64,000 bases of DNA from Mycoplasmatota bacterium. GTDB taxonomy: Bacteria > Bacillota_I > Bacilli_A > MAG-NZ. The DNA lies in contig CP074575.1 in the NCBI GenBank assembly GCA_018394315.1, forward strand, positions 957,501-1,021,500, in the 5' to 3' direction. Under the pieces are notes generated by a model that saw only the letters and a list, made by a program, of their open reading frames with translations, searched no databases and was not told the origin of the DNA. The position numbers and the translations under genes are program-made. Positions 54,557 through 63,552 of this stretch are shown here, piece by piece; positions within the stretch are counted from its first letter, which is position 1; the number at the start of each line of letters is the position of its first letter.

Positions 54557-55151
54557 AAATGAATTATATAGTAAAGGACTTAGATATATTGCTGGTGTAG
54601 ATGAAGTAGGCCGAGGTCCTTTAGCTGGACCTGTTGTTGCCGCTGCAGTTGTTTTAGATAAAGATATAATTATTGAGGGATTAGATGACTCTAAAAAGTT
54701 ATCGGAAAAGAAAAGAAAATATCTATTTGATCAAATTAATTTATACGCTTTGGAAGTAGAATATTGTTTTATTTGGCCTAATGAAATTGATCAAATTAAC
54801 ATACTTGAGGCAAGTAAAAAGGCAATGATGAACTCGATTAACTCCTTGAAGAACTGTGATCATATTTTAATTGATGCTGTTAAACTCGACTATGAGAATT
54901 CAACGAGTATTATAAAGGGAGATTCTAAAAGTGCAAGTATTGCTGCAGCAAGCATTATTGCTAAAGTTATTAGAGATAGATACATGGTCGAATTAGGTAA
55001 AAAATATCCAAGTTATGATTTTGAAAATAATAAAGGCTACGGAACAAAAAAACACATTCTAGCTCTAGAAGAGTTTGGAGCAATAGATGAGGTTCACCGT
55101 AAAAGTTTTGCACCTGTTTCAAGACTAAATCAGGTTAAGTTTAATTTTTAA
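54540..55151 (+). CDS. rnhB: Ribonuclease HII
   Basis: Removes RNA from RNA-DNA hybrids. 203 residues. Metal-binding residues are in AGVDEVGRGPLAGPV, in DSKKLSEKKR, in ILIDAVKL (third Asp) and in the final acidic site near VIRDRYM. ATG 54540 and 54543 are both possible; neither is resolved by the RBS, since the gene begins inside rbgA. Last gene of the operon. Confidence 0.95.
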   Translation: MMYQFENELYSKGLRYIAGVDEVGRGPLAGPVVAAAVVLDKDIIIEGLDDSKKLSEKKRKYLFDQINLYALEVEYCFIWPNEIDQINILEASKKAMMNSINSLKNCDHILIDAVKLDYENSTSIIKGDSKSASIAAASIIAKVIRDRYMVELGKKYPSYDFENNKGYGTKKHILALEEFGAIDEVHRKSFAPVSRLNQVKFNF

Positions 55152-55182
55152 GAGAAATATATAAATGTATAGTAATTATTTA

Positions 55183-55206
55183 AGTAGTATTAATACTACT
55201 TTTTAA
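55183..55206 (+). terminator. Terminator of the ftsK-rnhB operon
   Basis: AAGTAGTA/TACTACTT with a TTAA loop, followed by T-run. Confidence 0.85.
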
Positions 55207-55224
55207 TTTATTTGACAAAAGTGT

Positions 55225-55253
55225 TGACATTACATAAAAATATGATTATAACT
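55225..55253 (+). promoter_or_regulatory. Promoter of topA
   Basis: TTGACA, 17-base spacer, TATAAC. A second TTGACA occurs at 55213. Confidence 0.75.
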
Positions 55254-55277
55254 AATTATGCAAGAGAGGATGATATA

Positions 55278-57317
55278 ATGAACGTTGTGATTGTAGAATC
55301 TCCATCTAAGGCAAGTACGATTGGAAAGTATCTTGGTAGTGACTACAAAGTATTATCGAGTGTAGGTCATATTCGAGATTTGGCTATCTCAGGTCCAGGT
55401 GGATTAGGTCTAGATATAGAAAACAACTTTAAACCTAAATATGCAAATATTAAAGGTAAAGAGAAAATTATAAAAGAGTTAAAGAGTGCTATTAAGAATG
55501 CTGACAAAGTATTTTTGGCTACCGACCCTGATAGGGAAGGAGAGGCAATTAGTTGGCATATTTTTGAAGTGCTTAAATTAAAAAGCGAATTAACTAACAG
55601 AGTAGTATTCAACGAAATAACGAAGAACGCAGTTATAAACTCAATTAATAATCCAAGAAAAATCAATATGGAATTAGTTAAATCTCAAGAAACAAGACGA
55701 ATAATAGATCGAATAATTGGATTTAAACTTTCAAACTTACTTCAAAGAAAAATTAATTCAAAATCAGCAGGACGTGTACAAAGTGTTGCATTAAAACTAA
55801 TTGTTGATCTAGAGAAACAAATTTTAGCATTTGTTCCAGAAGAGTATTGGGAAGTAAAAGCCAATTTTGATGGTCTAATTGCAAAGTTATCAAAGTATAA
55901 AAAGAAGACTTTAAAATTAACTAATGAAAAAGAAGTTAATGAGGTCTTAGATTCGCTAGGTGAGGATTTTATAATCGAAGAAATCCAAAAGTCTGATAAA
56001 AAGAAAGCTAGTAGAGCTCCATTTATCACATCAACCCTTCAGCAAGAAGCCTCTAATAAACTTAATTTTGGTGCTAAAAGAACAATGATGATAGCTCAAA
56101 AATTATATGAGGGTATAGAGATTGGTGGAGAAGTAGTTGGTCTTATTACTTATATGCGTACCGATTCTACTCGATTAAGTAAAGAATTTATATCAACCCT
56201 TAAGACTCACATAACTAATAATTATGGTGAGAACTATTATAAAAACTATTTCATCAAGAATAAGAAAAACGTTCAGGATGCACATGAAGCTATAAGACCA
56301 ACATTCATTAAGTTACATCCAGAAGAAATTAAGAAGTACTTAAAGAATGATGAGTACAAACTATATAAATTAATTTATAATAGAGTGGTTGCTGCTTTAA
56401 TGTCTGATGCAATCTATGAAGAAACTAAACTTAATATTGTTAATAATGATTATTTATTTAATGTAGCGGGTAAAGTTCTCAAGTTCGATGGATTTACTAA
56501 AGTTTACGATTATGATAGTGAAAAAGATAAGTTACTTCCTAAGTTCGAAGAAAATCAAATATTAAAAACAAATGAAGTAATCCCAGAACAAAAGTTTACT
56601 AAACCATCAACTAGATTTACTGAAGCAAGACTTATTAAAAAAATGGAAGAATTAGGGATAGGTAGACCGAGTACCTATGCACAAACTATGGATACTATCA
56701 AGAAGAGAAATTATGTTTCTATTGAAGAAAAGAAATTCATTCCTACTCAACAAGGAATAATGACTACAGATAAATTAGATGAATTTTTTAAAGGAATAAT
56801 AAATGTTGATTATACTGCTAAAATGGAAGATACTCTTGATAAAATAGCAGTCGGAGAGAGTGAAGGTACGGGAGTTGTTGGTGAATTTTATAATGAGTTC
56901 ATTCCTCTGGTAGAAAATGCATTTGAGAAGATGGAAAAGTTGCCACCTAAGAGTGCAGGAAGGGATTGCCCTGAATGTGGATCTGAGCTTGTTGTTAGAA
57001 ACGGCAGATACGGTGAGTTTGTAGCTTGTAGTAATTTTCCTACTTGTAAATTCATAGAAAAGGAAGAGAAGAAGGAAGTAATCTCAACTGGAGTTCAATG
57101 TCCAAAATGTAAAAAAGGGGAAATGGTTGAGCGAACTGCTTTGAAAGGAAAAAACAAAGGGAAGAAGTTTTATGCTTGTAATAATTTTCCTAAATGTAAA
57201 AATCTTTTAACTTATAAACCAACAGGAGAGTTATGCCCTGAATGTGATAGTTTATTAGTTGATTCTCCAAATGGAATAATTTGTAGTAATAAAAGTGAAT
57301 GCGGATACGAAAAATAA
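55278..57317 (+). CDS. topA: DNA topoisomerase I
   Basis: Relaxes negative supercoils. 679 residues from ATG 55278 (AGAGAGGA upstream); MNVVIVESPSKASTI is the usual start. Toprim motif LATDPDREGEAISWH; catalytic Tyr near 292 in TYMRTDSTRLS. Three C-terminal zinc-ribbon-like units: CPECGSELVVRNG, CPKCKKGEMVERT and a shorter CPECDSLLVDSPNG ending in CGYEK. Own promoter and terminator; dprA, often beside it, is absent. Confidence 0.97.
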   Translation: MNVVIVESPSKASTIGKYLGSDYKVLSSVGHIRDLAISGPGGLGLDIENNFKPKYANIKGKEKIIKELKSAIKNADKVFLATDPDREGEAISWHIFEVLKLKSELTNRVVFNEITKNAVINSINNPRKINMELVKSQETRRIIDRIIGFKLSNLLQRKINSKSAGRVQSVALKLIVDLEKQILAFVPEEYWEVKANFDGLIAKLSKYKKKTLKLTNEKEVNEVLDSLGEDFIIEEIQKSDKKKASRAPFITSTLQQEASNKLNFGAKRTMMIAQKLYEGIEIGGEVVGLITYMRTDSTRLSKEFISTLKTHITNNYGENYYKNYFIKNKKNVQDAHEAIRPTFIKLHPEEIKKYLKNDEYKLYKLIYNRVVAALMSDAIYEETKLNIVNNDYLFNVAGKVLKFDGFTKVYDYDSEKDKLLPKFEENQILKTNEVIPEQKFTKPSTRFTEARLIKKMEELGIGRPSTYAQTMDTIKKRNYVSIEEKKFIPTQQGIMTTDKLDEFFKGIINVDYTAKMEDTLDKIAVGESEGTGVVGEFYNEFIPLVENAFEKMEKLPPKSAGRDCPECGSELVVRNGRYGEFVACSNFPTCKFIEKEEKKEVISTGVQCPKCKKGEMVERTALKGKNKGKKFYACNNFPKCKNLLTYKPTGELCPECDSLLVDSPNGIICSNKSECGYEK

Positions 57318-57341
57318 GATAGTATGACTATCTTTTTTTTT
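57316..57341 (+). terminator. Terminator of topA
   Basis: AAGATAG/CTATCTT stem, five-base loop, long T-run that leads straight into the next RBS. Confidence 0.88.
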
Positions 57342-57350
57342 GGAGGAAAT

Positions 57351-57461
57351 ATGGGATTTTTAATTTTAGGTACTGTGGTTTTTCTTATAAGCTTATTTTA
57401 TATAATTACGTTTTCTAAAGATGGATTATTCGAATATGAAGAAAACCTTACCAAGGAGTAA
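57351..57461 (+). CDS. 36-residue membrane miniprotein
   Basis: ATG 57351 has an ideal GGAGGAAAT site. One transmembrane helix (about 2-22, GFLILGTVVFLISLFYIITF), then an acidic tail (KDGLFEYEENLTKE). It starts ten bases after the topA terminator T-run, so it depends on read-through or an unseen promoter. Family unknown. Confidence 0.5.
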   Translation: MGFLILGTVVFLISLFYIITFSKDGLFEYEENLTKE

Positions 57462-57646
57462 GTCTTTTATTCATACTTATATAATGTACAACTTTATCTC
57501 CTTGTCTATAAGCGATGATTCATCATATGCATCAGTTCCACAACAAAGTCTAGATTCTTGTCCTTAAATTTAGTAGAACATGAATAATCTGTTTATTTTA
57601 TATTCTTTTCTTATCAGAAAATATATATATTTTAATAGGTGATAAA

Positions 57647-58915
57647 ATGGATAAGTTCTATTTAATAGGCATTAAAGGTTCAGGAATGAGCTCACTGGCA
57701 AACATCCTTTATGACTTAGGATATGTTGTTGAAGGCTCTGATAAATCTGATCATTTCTTTACTGAAGATTTATTAAGAGAAAAGCAAATTGTTATAAATG
57801 AATATTCAGAAAATAATATTAAGGAAGGCTTTATATATATAAAGGGTAACTCAGTAGACAATGAAGAAGTGATGTGTGTAAAAAACAAAGGGTATAAAAT
57901 GTATTCTTATAATGAGTTCATTAATGACTTTTTCAAAGGAGTTAAAATAGCTGTTTCTGGTACACATGGAAAAACTACTACATGTATGATGATAGCTCAT
58001 ATATTAAAGAGTTATTATAAGACAACTTATTTGGTTGGTGATGGAACAGGTGTTGGAGAAAGAGAGTACACTCATTTTGTATTTGAAGCATGTGAATATA
58101 AAGATCATTTCTTAGCTCATAATGTAGATTATGGAGTAATTACTAACATAGACTTTGATCATCCCGATTATTTTAATAGTCTTTCGGATGTTCAAAACTC
58201 TTTTGATAAATTCTCTTTGAAAGCTAATGAGGTAGTAATAAATGGAAAACACAATGTAAAAAACAATAATCAGACCTCATTTGGATTTAGTAATAATTAT
58301 GATGTATCATGCAAAGTACTTTATAAAGATGAAATGGGTTATAAAATAAAGATTGACTATGGGGAATCTATAGAACTATTCTTACCATTTTATGGAGAGT
58401 ATATGATTGAAAACTTCTTAGCTACATTTACTCTTTGTCTAGTCTTAGGTATACCTATTGATCATATTAATAAGGAAATATTAACTTTTCGATTGCCTAA
58501 GAGAAGGTTTACGGAGTATCTAATAAACAGTCAAGTGGTTATAGATGATTATGCACATCATCCGAACGAAATTAAAGCAAGTTTATCAGCTATAAGACAA
58601 AAATATAGTGATAAGTTGATTGCACTAACATTTCAACCGCACACTTATTCAAGGACAAGAATGTATAAAGATGAATTTGTAGAGATTTTATCTACAGTAG
58701 ATGTTTTGTTTATTGATTCAGTTTTTTCTTCTGCTAGAGAATTAGAGTCTAATGAAGAAATTCTTATAGATTTAATAGAAAATTCTAATAAATACTCTTT
58801 AAATGAGTTGGGGCCATTCATCGGAAAAAAGGATTATATTTTAGTTTTTATGGGAGCAGGTGATATAAACAATGAAATAAACAAGTTATATATAGATAAT
58901 CATTGTTGTTTTTGA
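57647..58915 (+). CDS. murC: UDP-N-acetylmuramate--L-alanine ligase MurC
   Basis: First amino-acid addition in peptidoglycan precursor synthesis. 422 residues. N-terminal nucleotide motif IGIKGSGMSSLA, P-loop SGTHGKTTTC near 104-113, DYAHHPNEI and FQPHTYSRTR mark MurC. AGGTGAT precedes the ATG. It lies in front of ccpA and tyrS, an order recalling Bacillus. Mpl-type ligases share some motifs, but the HHPNEI/HTYSR set favours MurC. Confidence 0.94.
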   Translation: MDKFYLIGIKGSGMSSLANILYDLGYVVEGSDKSDHFFTEDLLREKQIVINEYSENNIKEGFIYIKGNSVDNEEVMCVKNKGYKMYSYNEFINDFFKGVKIAVSGTHGKTTTCMMIAHILKSYYKTTYLVGDGTGVGEREYTHFVFEACEYKDHFLAHNVDYGVITNIDFDHPDYFNSLSDVQNSFDKFSLKANEVVINGKHNVKNNNQTSFGFSNNYDVSCKVLYKDEMGYKIKIDYGESIELFLPFYGEYMIENFLATFTLCLVLGIPIDHINKEILTFRLPKRRFTEYLINSQVVIDDYAHHPNEIKASLSAIRQKYSDKLIALTFQPHTYSRTRMYKDEFVEILSTVDVLFIDSVFSSARELESNEEILIDLIENSNKYSLNELGPFIGKKDYILVFMGAGDINNEINKLYIDNHCCF

Positions 58916-58921
58916 TATAAT
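58913..58921 (+). promoter_or_regulatory. Extended -10 promoter of ccpA
   Basis: TGATATAAT overlaps the murC stop codon, 20 bases before the ccpA start. Confidence 0.5.
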
Positions 58922-58940
58922 GTAGTACCGAGGTGATTAC

Positions 58941-59939
58941 ATGAAAAAGAATAAAACAACTATATATAGCGTAGCAAACAAAGCTCAAGTATCTTTAGCA
59001 ACTGTATCAAGAGTATTAAATTATCCTGAAAAAGTTAAAGAAGAAACAAGGAAAAGAGTTCTAGAAGTTATTGAGGAACTAGATTATCGTCCAAATGCAA
59101 TAGCAAGAGGCTTAGCTTCAAGAAAATCAACGTTTATAGGTATTATAGTACCTGATTTTTCGAGAGGGAGTGTTGCGGAGGCTATTAATGGTATTTGTAA
59201 ATTAGCAAATTCTTATGGTTATCAAATTATGGTGTTTCCTGCTGAAGGTGAAAACCGCGTAGCTAAGGATGTTTGGTCAGATGTAATTGCTTCTCAAGTT
59301 GATGGAGTGCTTTATTTAAATGATTTGCTTATAGAAGAAGATTTAGATCATATTAAGAAGATGAATATTCCAGTTGTTATAGCGAGTAATGTTGTTGACG
59401 ATAGTGAAATAGCAAGTGTTAATGTTGATTATTATGATGCTGCATATACTATTACTAAACTATTAATTGATAGAGGTAGAAAAGATATTTTATTTGCAAC
59501 TACAGCTAGAATATATTCTATGAATAATGAAAAAGAAAGAGGATACTTAGCTGCGATTGAAGAGGCTGGGTTAAATCCTAGAATCTTAAAAACTTCAGGA
59601 AAGCCTAAGTTGAATAAACCGGTTATTAATGAATACTTAGATAATAATAAAATAGATGCTGTTGTTGCGGTAAGAGATTCGATTGCAGTTTCAGTAATGA
59701 ATATAGCTATCGATAGAGGTTATGAGGTTCCAAATAAACTTGAGGTATATGGATTCCAAAACACAAGAGCTGCCCTTTTATCTAGACCACAATTATCTAC
59801 AATTGATTCACCAACTTATGAAATTGGGAAAGTTGCGATGGAAATGTTGACAGTGATGATGGAAGATGATAATGTTAAGGAAATGAAAGTATTAGTTCCT
59901 TATGGCATAGTTGAAAGAGGAACAACTAAAACTAAATAG
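58941..59939 (+). CDS. ccpA: LacI-family regulator, probably CcpA
   Basis: 332 residues. The N-terminal helix-turn-helix TIYSVANKAQVSLATVSRVLN and hinge YRPNAIARGLASRKS are as in CcpA, the catabolite-control protein that binds cre sites with HPr-Ser-P. The effector domain ends in SRPQLSTIDSPTYEIGKVAMEM. The neighbourhood (murC upstream, tyrS downstream) matches ccpA in Bacillus, which supports the name over a sugar-specific repressor. GAGGTG RBS. Confidence 0.85.
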   Translation: MKKNKTTIYSVANKAQVSLATVSRVLNYPEKVKEETRKRVLEVIEELDYRPNAIARGLASRKSTFIGIIVPDFSRGSVAEAINGICKLANSYGYQIMVFPAEGENRVAKDVWSDVIASQVDGVLYLNDLLIEEDLDHIKKMNIPVVIASNVVDDSEIASVNVDYYDAAYTITKLLIDRGRKDILFATTARIYSMNNEKERGYLAAIEEAGLNPRILKTSGKPKLNKPVINEYLDNNKIDAVVAVRDSIAVSVMNIAIDRGYEVPNKLEVYGFQNTRAALLSRPQLSTIDSPTYEIGKVAMEMLTVMMEDDNVKEMKVLVPYGIVERGTTKTK

Positions 59940-59944
59940 ACGAA

Positions 59945-60137
59945 GAATAAGAAGAGTAACTAATATGATGTTAAGTTAAGAGACTTAGTGGTTGGTGGAA
60001 ACTAAGATTAGCAGTTAGTGAAATACACTTAGGAGTTATTCGTATCTTCTGCGATAAAGGAGGTAGAGTGCATAACATACGTTATGAACTAAGGTGGTAC
60101 CGCGAAATCATTCGCCCTTAGATTAGGGGCGTTTTTT
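59945..60137 (+). ncRNA. T-box riboswitch of tyrS
   Basis: The T-box core AAGGTGGTACCGCG is at 60091-60104, preceded by Stem I and followed by a terminator (CGCCCTTA/TAGGGGCG, 60113-60131, then TTTTTT). The probable specifier is TAC (60024-60026) in GAAATACAC, a tyrosine codon, matching the gene behind it. Uncharged tRNA-Tyr should favour antitermination. Confidence 0.95.
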
Positions 60138-60158
60138 ATTTAATTTAGGAGGAATATT

Positions 60159-61394
60159 ATGAATTTATTTAAAGAATTGGAACTTAGAAATTGTATAGCT
60201 CAAGTATCTGATCCTAATATTGAAAATGTTTTGAATAATGAGAAAGTTACTTTCTATTTGGGTATAGATCCAACAGCTGATAGTATGCATGTTGGACATT
60301 TGTTTGGCCTTATAAATTGTAGGAGATTACAATTAGCTGGACATAAACCAATAATACTAGTTGGTGGAGCTACAGGTATGATAGGAGATCCATCTGGTAA
60401 AAGTGATGAAAGAAATTTACTAACTGCAGACCATATTGATAAAAACGTTCTTGCTTTGAGTAAACAAATCTCTAAACTAATTGATGCTAAAATGGTTAAC
60501 AATTATGATTGGACAAAAGAGTATGATGTTATTACATTCTTAAGAGATATTGGGAAATACTTTAATATTAATTATATGCTAGCAAAAGAGTCTGTGAAGA
60601 CAAGACTTGATAATGGAATTTCTTATACTGAGTTTACTTACCAAATAATGCAAGCATTAGATTTTCTTCATTTGTATAAAGATGACAACTGTACTATGCA
60701 AGTTGGAGGCACTGAACAATGGGGGAATATAACTGCTGGTCTTGAACTTATTAGGAAACATATAGGACACGAAGCAAAAGCATATGGATTAAATTGGCCT
60801 TTAATAACAAAAAGTGATGGAACTAAGTTTGGGAAAACAGCAGGTGGAGCTGTATGGCTTGATCCAAAAAGAACATCTCCATATGAGTTTTATCAGTTTT
60901 GGATTAACACTCCTGATGGAGATGTAATAACTTACCTTAAACAATTTACATTCTTATCCTTGGAGGAGATTGATGAAATTGAAAAAGAAATGATAAAAAA
61001 CCCACATCTAAGAAATGCTCAAAAGATTTTGGGTAAAGAAGTGACTTCTTTAGTTCATAGCGAAAAAGCATATACTGATGCTGTTAGAATAACAGAAGCG
61101 TTGTTTAGTGGAAATATTAAAGAATTATCTGCAAGTGAAATAGAAGTAGGATTCAAGGATGTTCCAAGTACCGAGGTTACTGAAGATGTTGGTATTATTG
61201 ATGCTTTAGTAAATTCGAAATTAGCATCAAGCAAAAGAGAGGCTAGACAATTTTTAAGCAGTAATGCTGTTAGTGTGAATGGAGATAAGGTCTCTGAATT
61301 AGATTTTGTTTTAAGAAAAACTGATGCAATTGAAGGAAAGTTCACTGTTATTAAAAGGGGTAAGAAGAAGTACGCTATAGTAAGTTATAAGTAA
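60159..61394 (+). CDS. tyrS: Tyrosyl-tRNA synthetase
   Basis: Charges tRNA-Tyr. 411 residues. HIGH-type motif HVGH near 44-47, KMSKS-type motif KFGKT near 223-227, tyrosine/ATP pocket GVGGTEQWGN-like QVGGTEQWGN, and a C-terminal S4 domain (LASSKREARQFL). AGGAGG RBS. It is controlled by the T-box upstream. Confidence 0.98.
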   Translation: MNLFKELELRNCIAQVSDPNIENVLNNEKVTFYLGIDPTADSMHVGHLFGLINCRRLQLAGHKPIILVGGATGMIGDPSGKSDERNLLTADHIDKNVLALSKQISKLIDAKMVNNYDWTKEYDVITFLRDIGKYFNINYMLAKESVKTRLDNGISYTEFTYQIMQALDFLHLYKDDNCTMQVGGTEQWGNITAGLELIRKHIGHEAKAYGLNWPLITKSDGTKFGKTAGGAVWLDPKRTSPYEFYQFWINTPDGDVITYLKQFTFLSLEEIDEIEKEMIKNPHLRNAQKILGKEVTSLVHSEKAYTDAVRITEALFSGNIKELSASEIEVGFKDVPSTEVTEDVGIIDALVNSKLASSKREARQFLSSNAVSVNGDKVSELDFVLRKTDAIEGKFTVIKRGKKKYAIVSYK

Positions 61395-61424
61395 AAATCC
61401 ATCCTTATAAGGTTGGATTTTTTT
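61393..61424. terminator. Terminator between tyrS and the convergent ATL gene
   Basis: AATCCA/TGGATT outer and CCTTATAAGG inner stems, A-run on one side and T-run on the other, so it works in both directions. Confidence 0.85.
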
Positions 61425-61426
61425 TG

Positions 61427-61717
61427 TTAGATAATGCCTATTATAACTTGACCGTTATCTGAAACTATTAAGCCTTCTGAACGTAATAGTTTAATTTGAA
61501 GATTGAAACTGTATGGATCTTTTATAGAAACTTTCATGCTACTATTGACAACACGGTGCCAAGGTAAGTTATATTTTTTGCTACTTGTATGAAGAATTCT
61601 AGCTACTTGTCTTGCGCCATTGGGATTGCCTGCTAGCTCAGCAACTTCCTTATACGATAAAACATTGCCAAACTTTATAGATTTTATAGTTTCTATTATT
61701 CTTTCTGAAAAATTCAT
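61427..61717 (-). CDS. Alkyltransferase-like (ATL) DNA repair protein
   Basis: 96 residues, only the DNA-binding domain of the O6-alkylguanine transferase family. The active-site PCHRV is PWHRVV here (Trp 53 in place of Cys), so it cannot transfer alkyl groups; such ATL proteins bind O6-alkylguanine and flag it for nucleotide excision repair. NPNGARQVARIL is the recognition helix with its Arg finger. It starts four bases after pepF, probably in one transcript. Confidence 0.88.
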   Translation of the reverse strand: MNFSERIIETIKSIKFGNVLSYKEVAELAGNPNGARQVARILHTSSKKYNLPWHRVVNSSMKVSIKDPYSFNLQIKLLRSEGLIVSDNGQVIIGII

Positions 61718-61721
61718 CTAG

Positions 61722-63482
61722 TTATAGAACTTCTTGTAGCTTATTTATTAATTCGTCCAATCTATTTATAACTGCGACAAATGGATCTTTTGTAGTTAGG
61801 TCTACGCCAGCTTTTTTAACTTGGTCGACAGGATACTCAGACCCACCTGATTTAAGCAATCCTAAATATTTATCTAAAGCACCTTGTTTGCCATTTTTAA
61901 CATCTTCATATATTTTAAGTGATGCTGCATAACTAGTAGCATATTTATAAACATAGAAAGGTGTATAGAATAAATGAGGTATATATGCCCAAACGAACTC
62001 CTTTACTTCCTCATTCTCTAAATCTAAATCATAATACTCTCTATAAAGATTTTTCATTATTGTTGATAGTGCACTATATGTAATTGGATTTCCTTCTTCT
62101 ACTAACTTATGAGCTTGGTATTCATAATCTGCAAATAAGCTCTGTCGATAGAAGGTACCTAAAATATCATCGATTGCTTGTTGAAGTAATACTATTTTTT
62201 CATTATTATCAGTTAAGTTATCGAATAAGTAATCCAATAGCAAATGCTCATTAAATGTTGAAGCTACTTCAGCCACGAATATGGTATAGCCAGCTGTTGC
62301 GAATGGCTGAGCTTTACTTGCGAATAATGTATGCATTGAATGTCCGGCTTCATGAGCTACCGTTAAGACATCTCCTAAAGAGTTATCATAATTCAGTAAT
62401 ATGAATGGATTATATCCATAGATACTTGTTGAGTATGCTCCTGTCCTTTTTCCTGGTTTCTCATAAACATCAACTTGACCATCTTGTAATGCGATTTTTG
62501 CATATTCATTAAATTCACCTGGGATTTTAGAAGCTGCTTTTTCGAATAATTTAAGAGCTTCTTCGTAAGAATAATTGCTTTTTGATTTAACTAAAGGTAA
62601 GAATCTATCATATGTACGATAGTCTGTTATATTAAGAACTTTTTTTCTAAGTTCAATATATTTTTTAATAGGCTTATTGTTTTGTTTTGTAGTGTTAATC
62701 AAAGTTAGATAAACTTCTTTAGGAACGTTATCATTAAATAAGTAACTTTCTAAAGAAGAAGAATAGTTCCTAGACTTTGCATTAGCCCAATCAGCTTGAA
62801 CTCTAGAATCATATATCGCAGCATATGTATTTTTGTGATTAGCGTAATGAGAAAATACAGACTTGAATACATTGAAACGGTCTTCTTGATTTTTTAGTTC
62901 AGCTAAATATTTTCTATAATTACTGTTTGTTACTTCAATTTCTTCCCCATTCGACAAAGTAACCATCTCAGAACTATTATCTGCATTTGCTAGCCCTGAA
63001 TAAAGATTACTAGCTATATTAGATGATTGCGAAAAATTAGCGATAATTGATTCTTTATCTTTATCAAGAATATGTTCTTGCATTCTAAATAAGTTTTCAA
63101 TTTCAAACTTATACTCTTGAAGTTTCTTGCTTTTTTCAAGAAACTTGTTGATTTTATCTTTTCCAGTACTTAATTTCTCTGGTCTACTAAATGCATTTGC
63201 TTGTGTATAATCTGAGTAGACCATCATAATCTCTTTATACTTTTTATCGTTGTGTACATCTTTTGTATTTAAGTCGTTTTGCATATGTGCGTAAACTGCA
63301 AGTTTACGTATTTCCTTGAACAAGTTCTCGTTAAATGTATAGTATTCATCAAATGATTTGAATTCACCTAATTTCGTCTCATAATTTTTAAGTTGTTGAA
63401 TTTGTTTTTTTACTTCATTGAATGAATCACTCCATTCATTCCAACTATTAAATATAGTCGTTAGATCCCATTTTTTTAACAT
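61722..63482 (-). CDS. pepF: Oligoendopeptidase F (M3 family)
   Basis: Cytoplasmic zinc peptidase that cuts oligopeptides. 586 residues. Zinc motif HEAGHSMH near 377, with the third ligand Glu in FVAEVASTFNEHLL. The N-terminal region is helical. GAGGAGGT lies just before the start on the minus strand. It has a clear promoter and is followed by the ATL gene. Confidence 0.95.
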   Translation of the reverse strand: MLKKWDLTTIFNSWNEWSDSFNEVKKQIQQLKNYETKLGEFKSFDEYYTFNENLFKEIRKLAVYAHMQNDLNTKDVHNDKKYKEIMMVYSDYTQANAFSRPEKLSTGKDKINKFLEKSKKLQEYKFEIENLFRMQEHILDKDKESIIANFSQSSNIASNLYSGLANADNSSEMVTLSNGEEIEVTNSNYRKYLAELKNQEDRFNVFKSVFSHYANHKNTYAAIYDSRVQADWANAKSRNYSSSLESYLFNDNVPKEVYLTLINTTKQNNKPIKKYIELRKKVLNITDYRTYDRFLPLVKSKSNYSYEEALKLFEKAASKIPGEFNEYAKIALQDGQVDVYEKPGKRTGAYSTSIYGYNPFILLNYDNSLGDVLTVAHEAGHSMHTLFASKAQPFATAGYTIFVAEVASTFNEHLLLDYLFDNLTDNNEKIVLLQQAIDDILGTFYRQSLFADYEYQAHKLVEEGNPITYSALSTIMKNLYREYYDLDLENEEVKEFVWAYIPHLFYTPFYVYKYATSYAASLKIYEDVKNGKQGALDKYLGLLKSGGSEYPVDQVKKAGVDLTTKDPFVAVINRLDELINKLQEVL

Positions 63483-63500
63483 ATGTACCTCCTCGTATCA

Positions 63501-63529
63501 ATTATATCATAACTCTATTTTGAGAACAA
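63501..63529 (-). promoter_or_regulatory. Promoter of pepF
   Basis: Minus strand: TTGTTC, 17-base spacer, TATAAT with extended TG. Confidence 0.75.
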
Positions 63530-63552
63530 AAAAGCAGATTGAATCTGCTTTT
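63529..63552 (-). terminator. Terminator of trpS
   Basis: AAAGCAGATT/AATCTGCTTT stem with a T-run on the minus strand; it reaches into the trpS stop codon. Confidence 0.85.
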
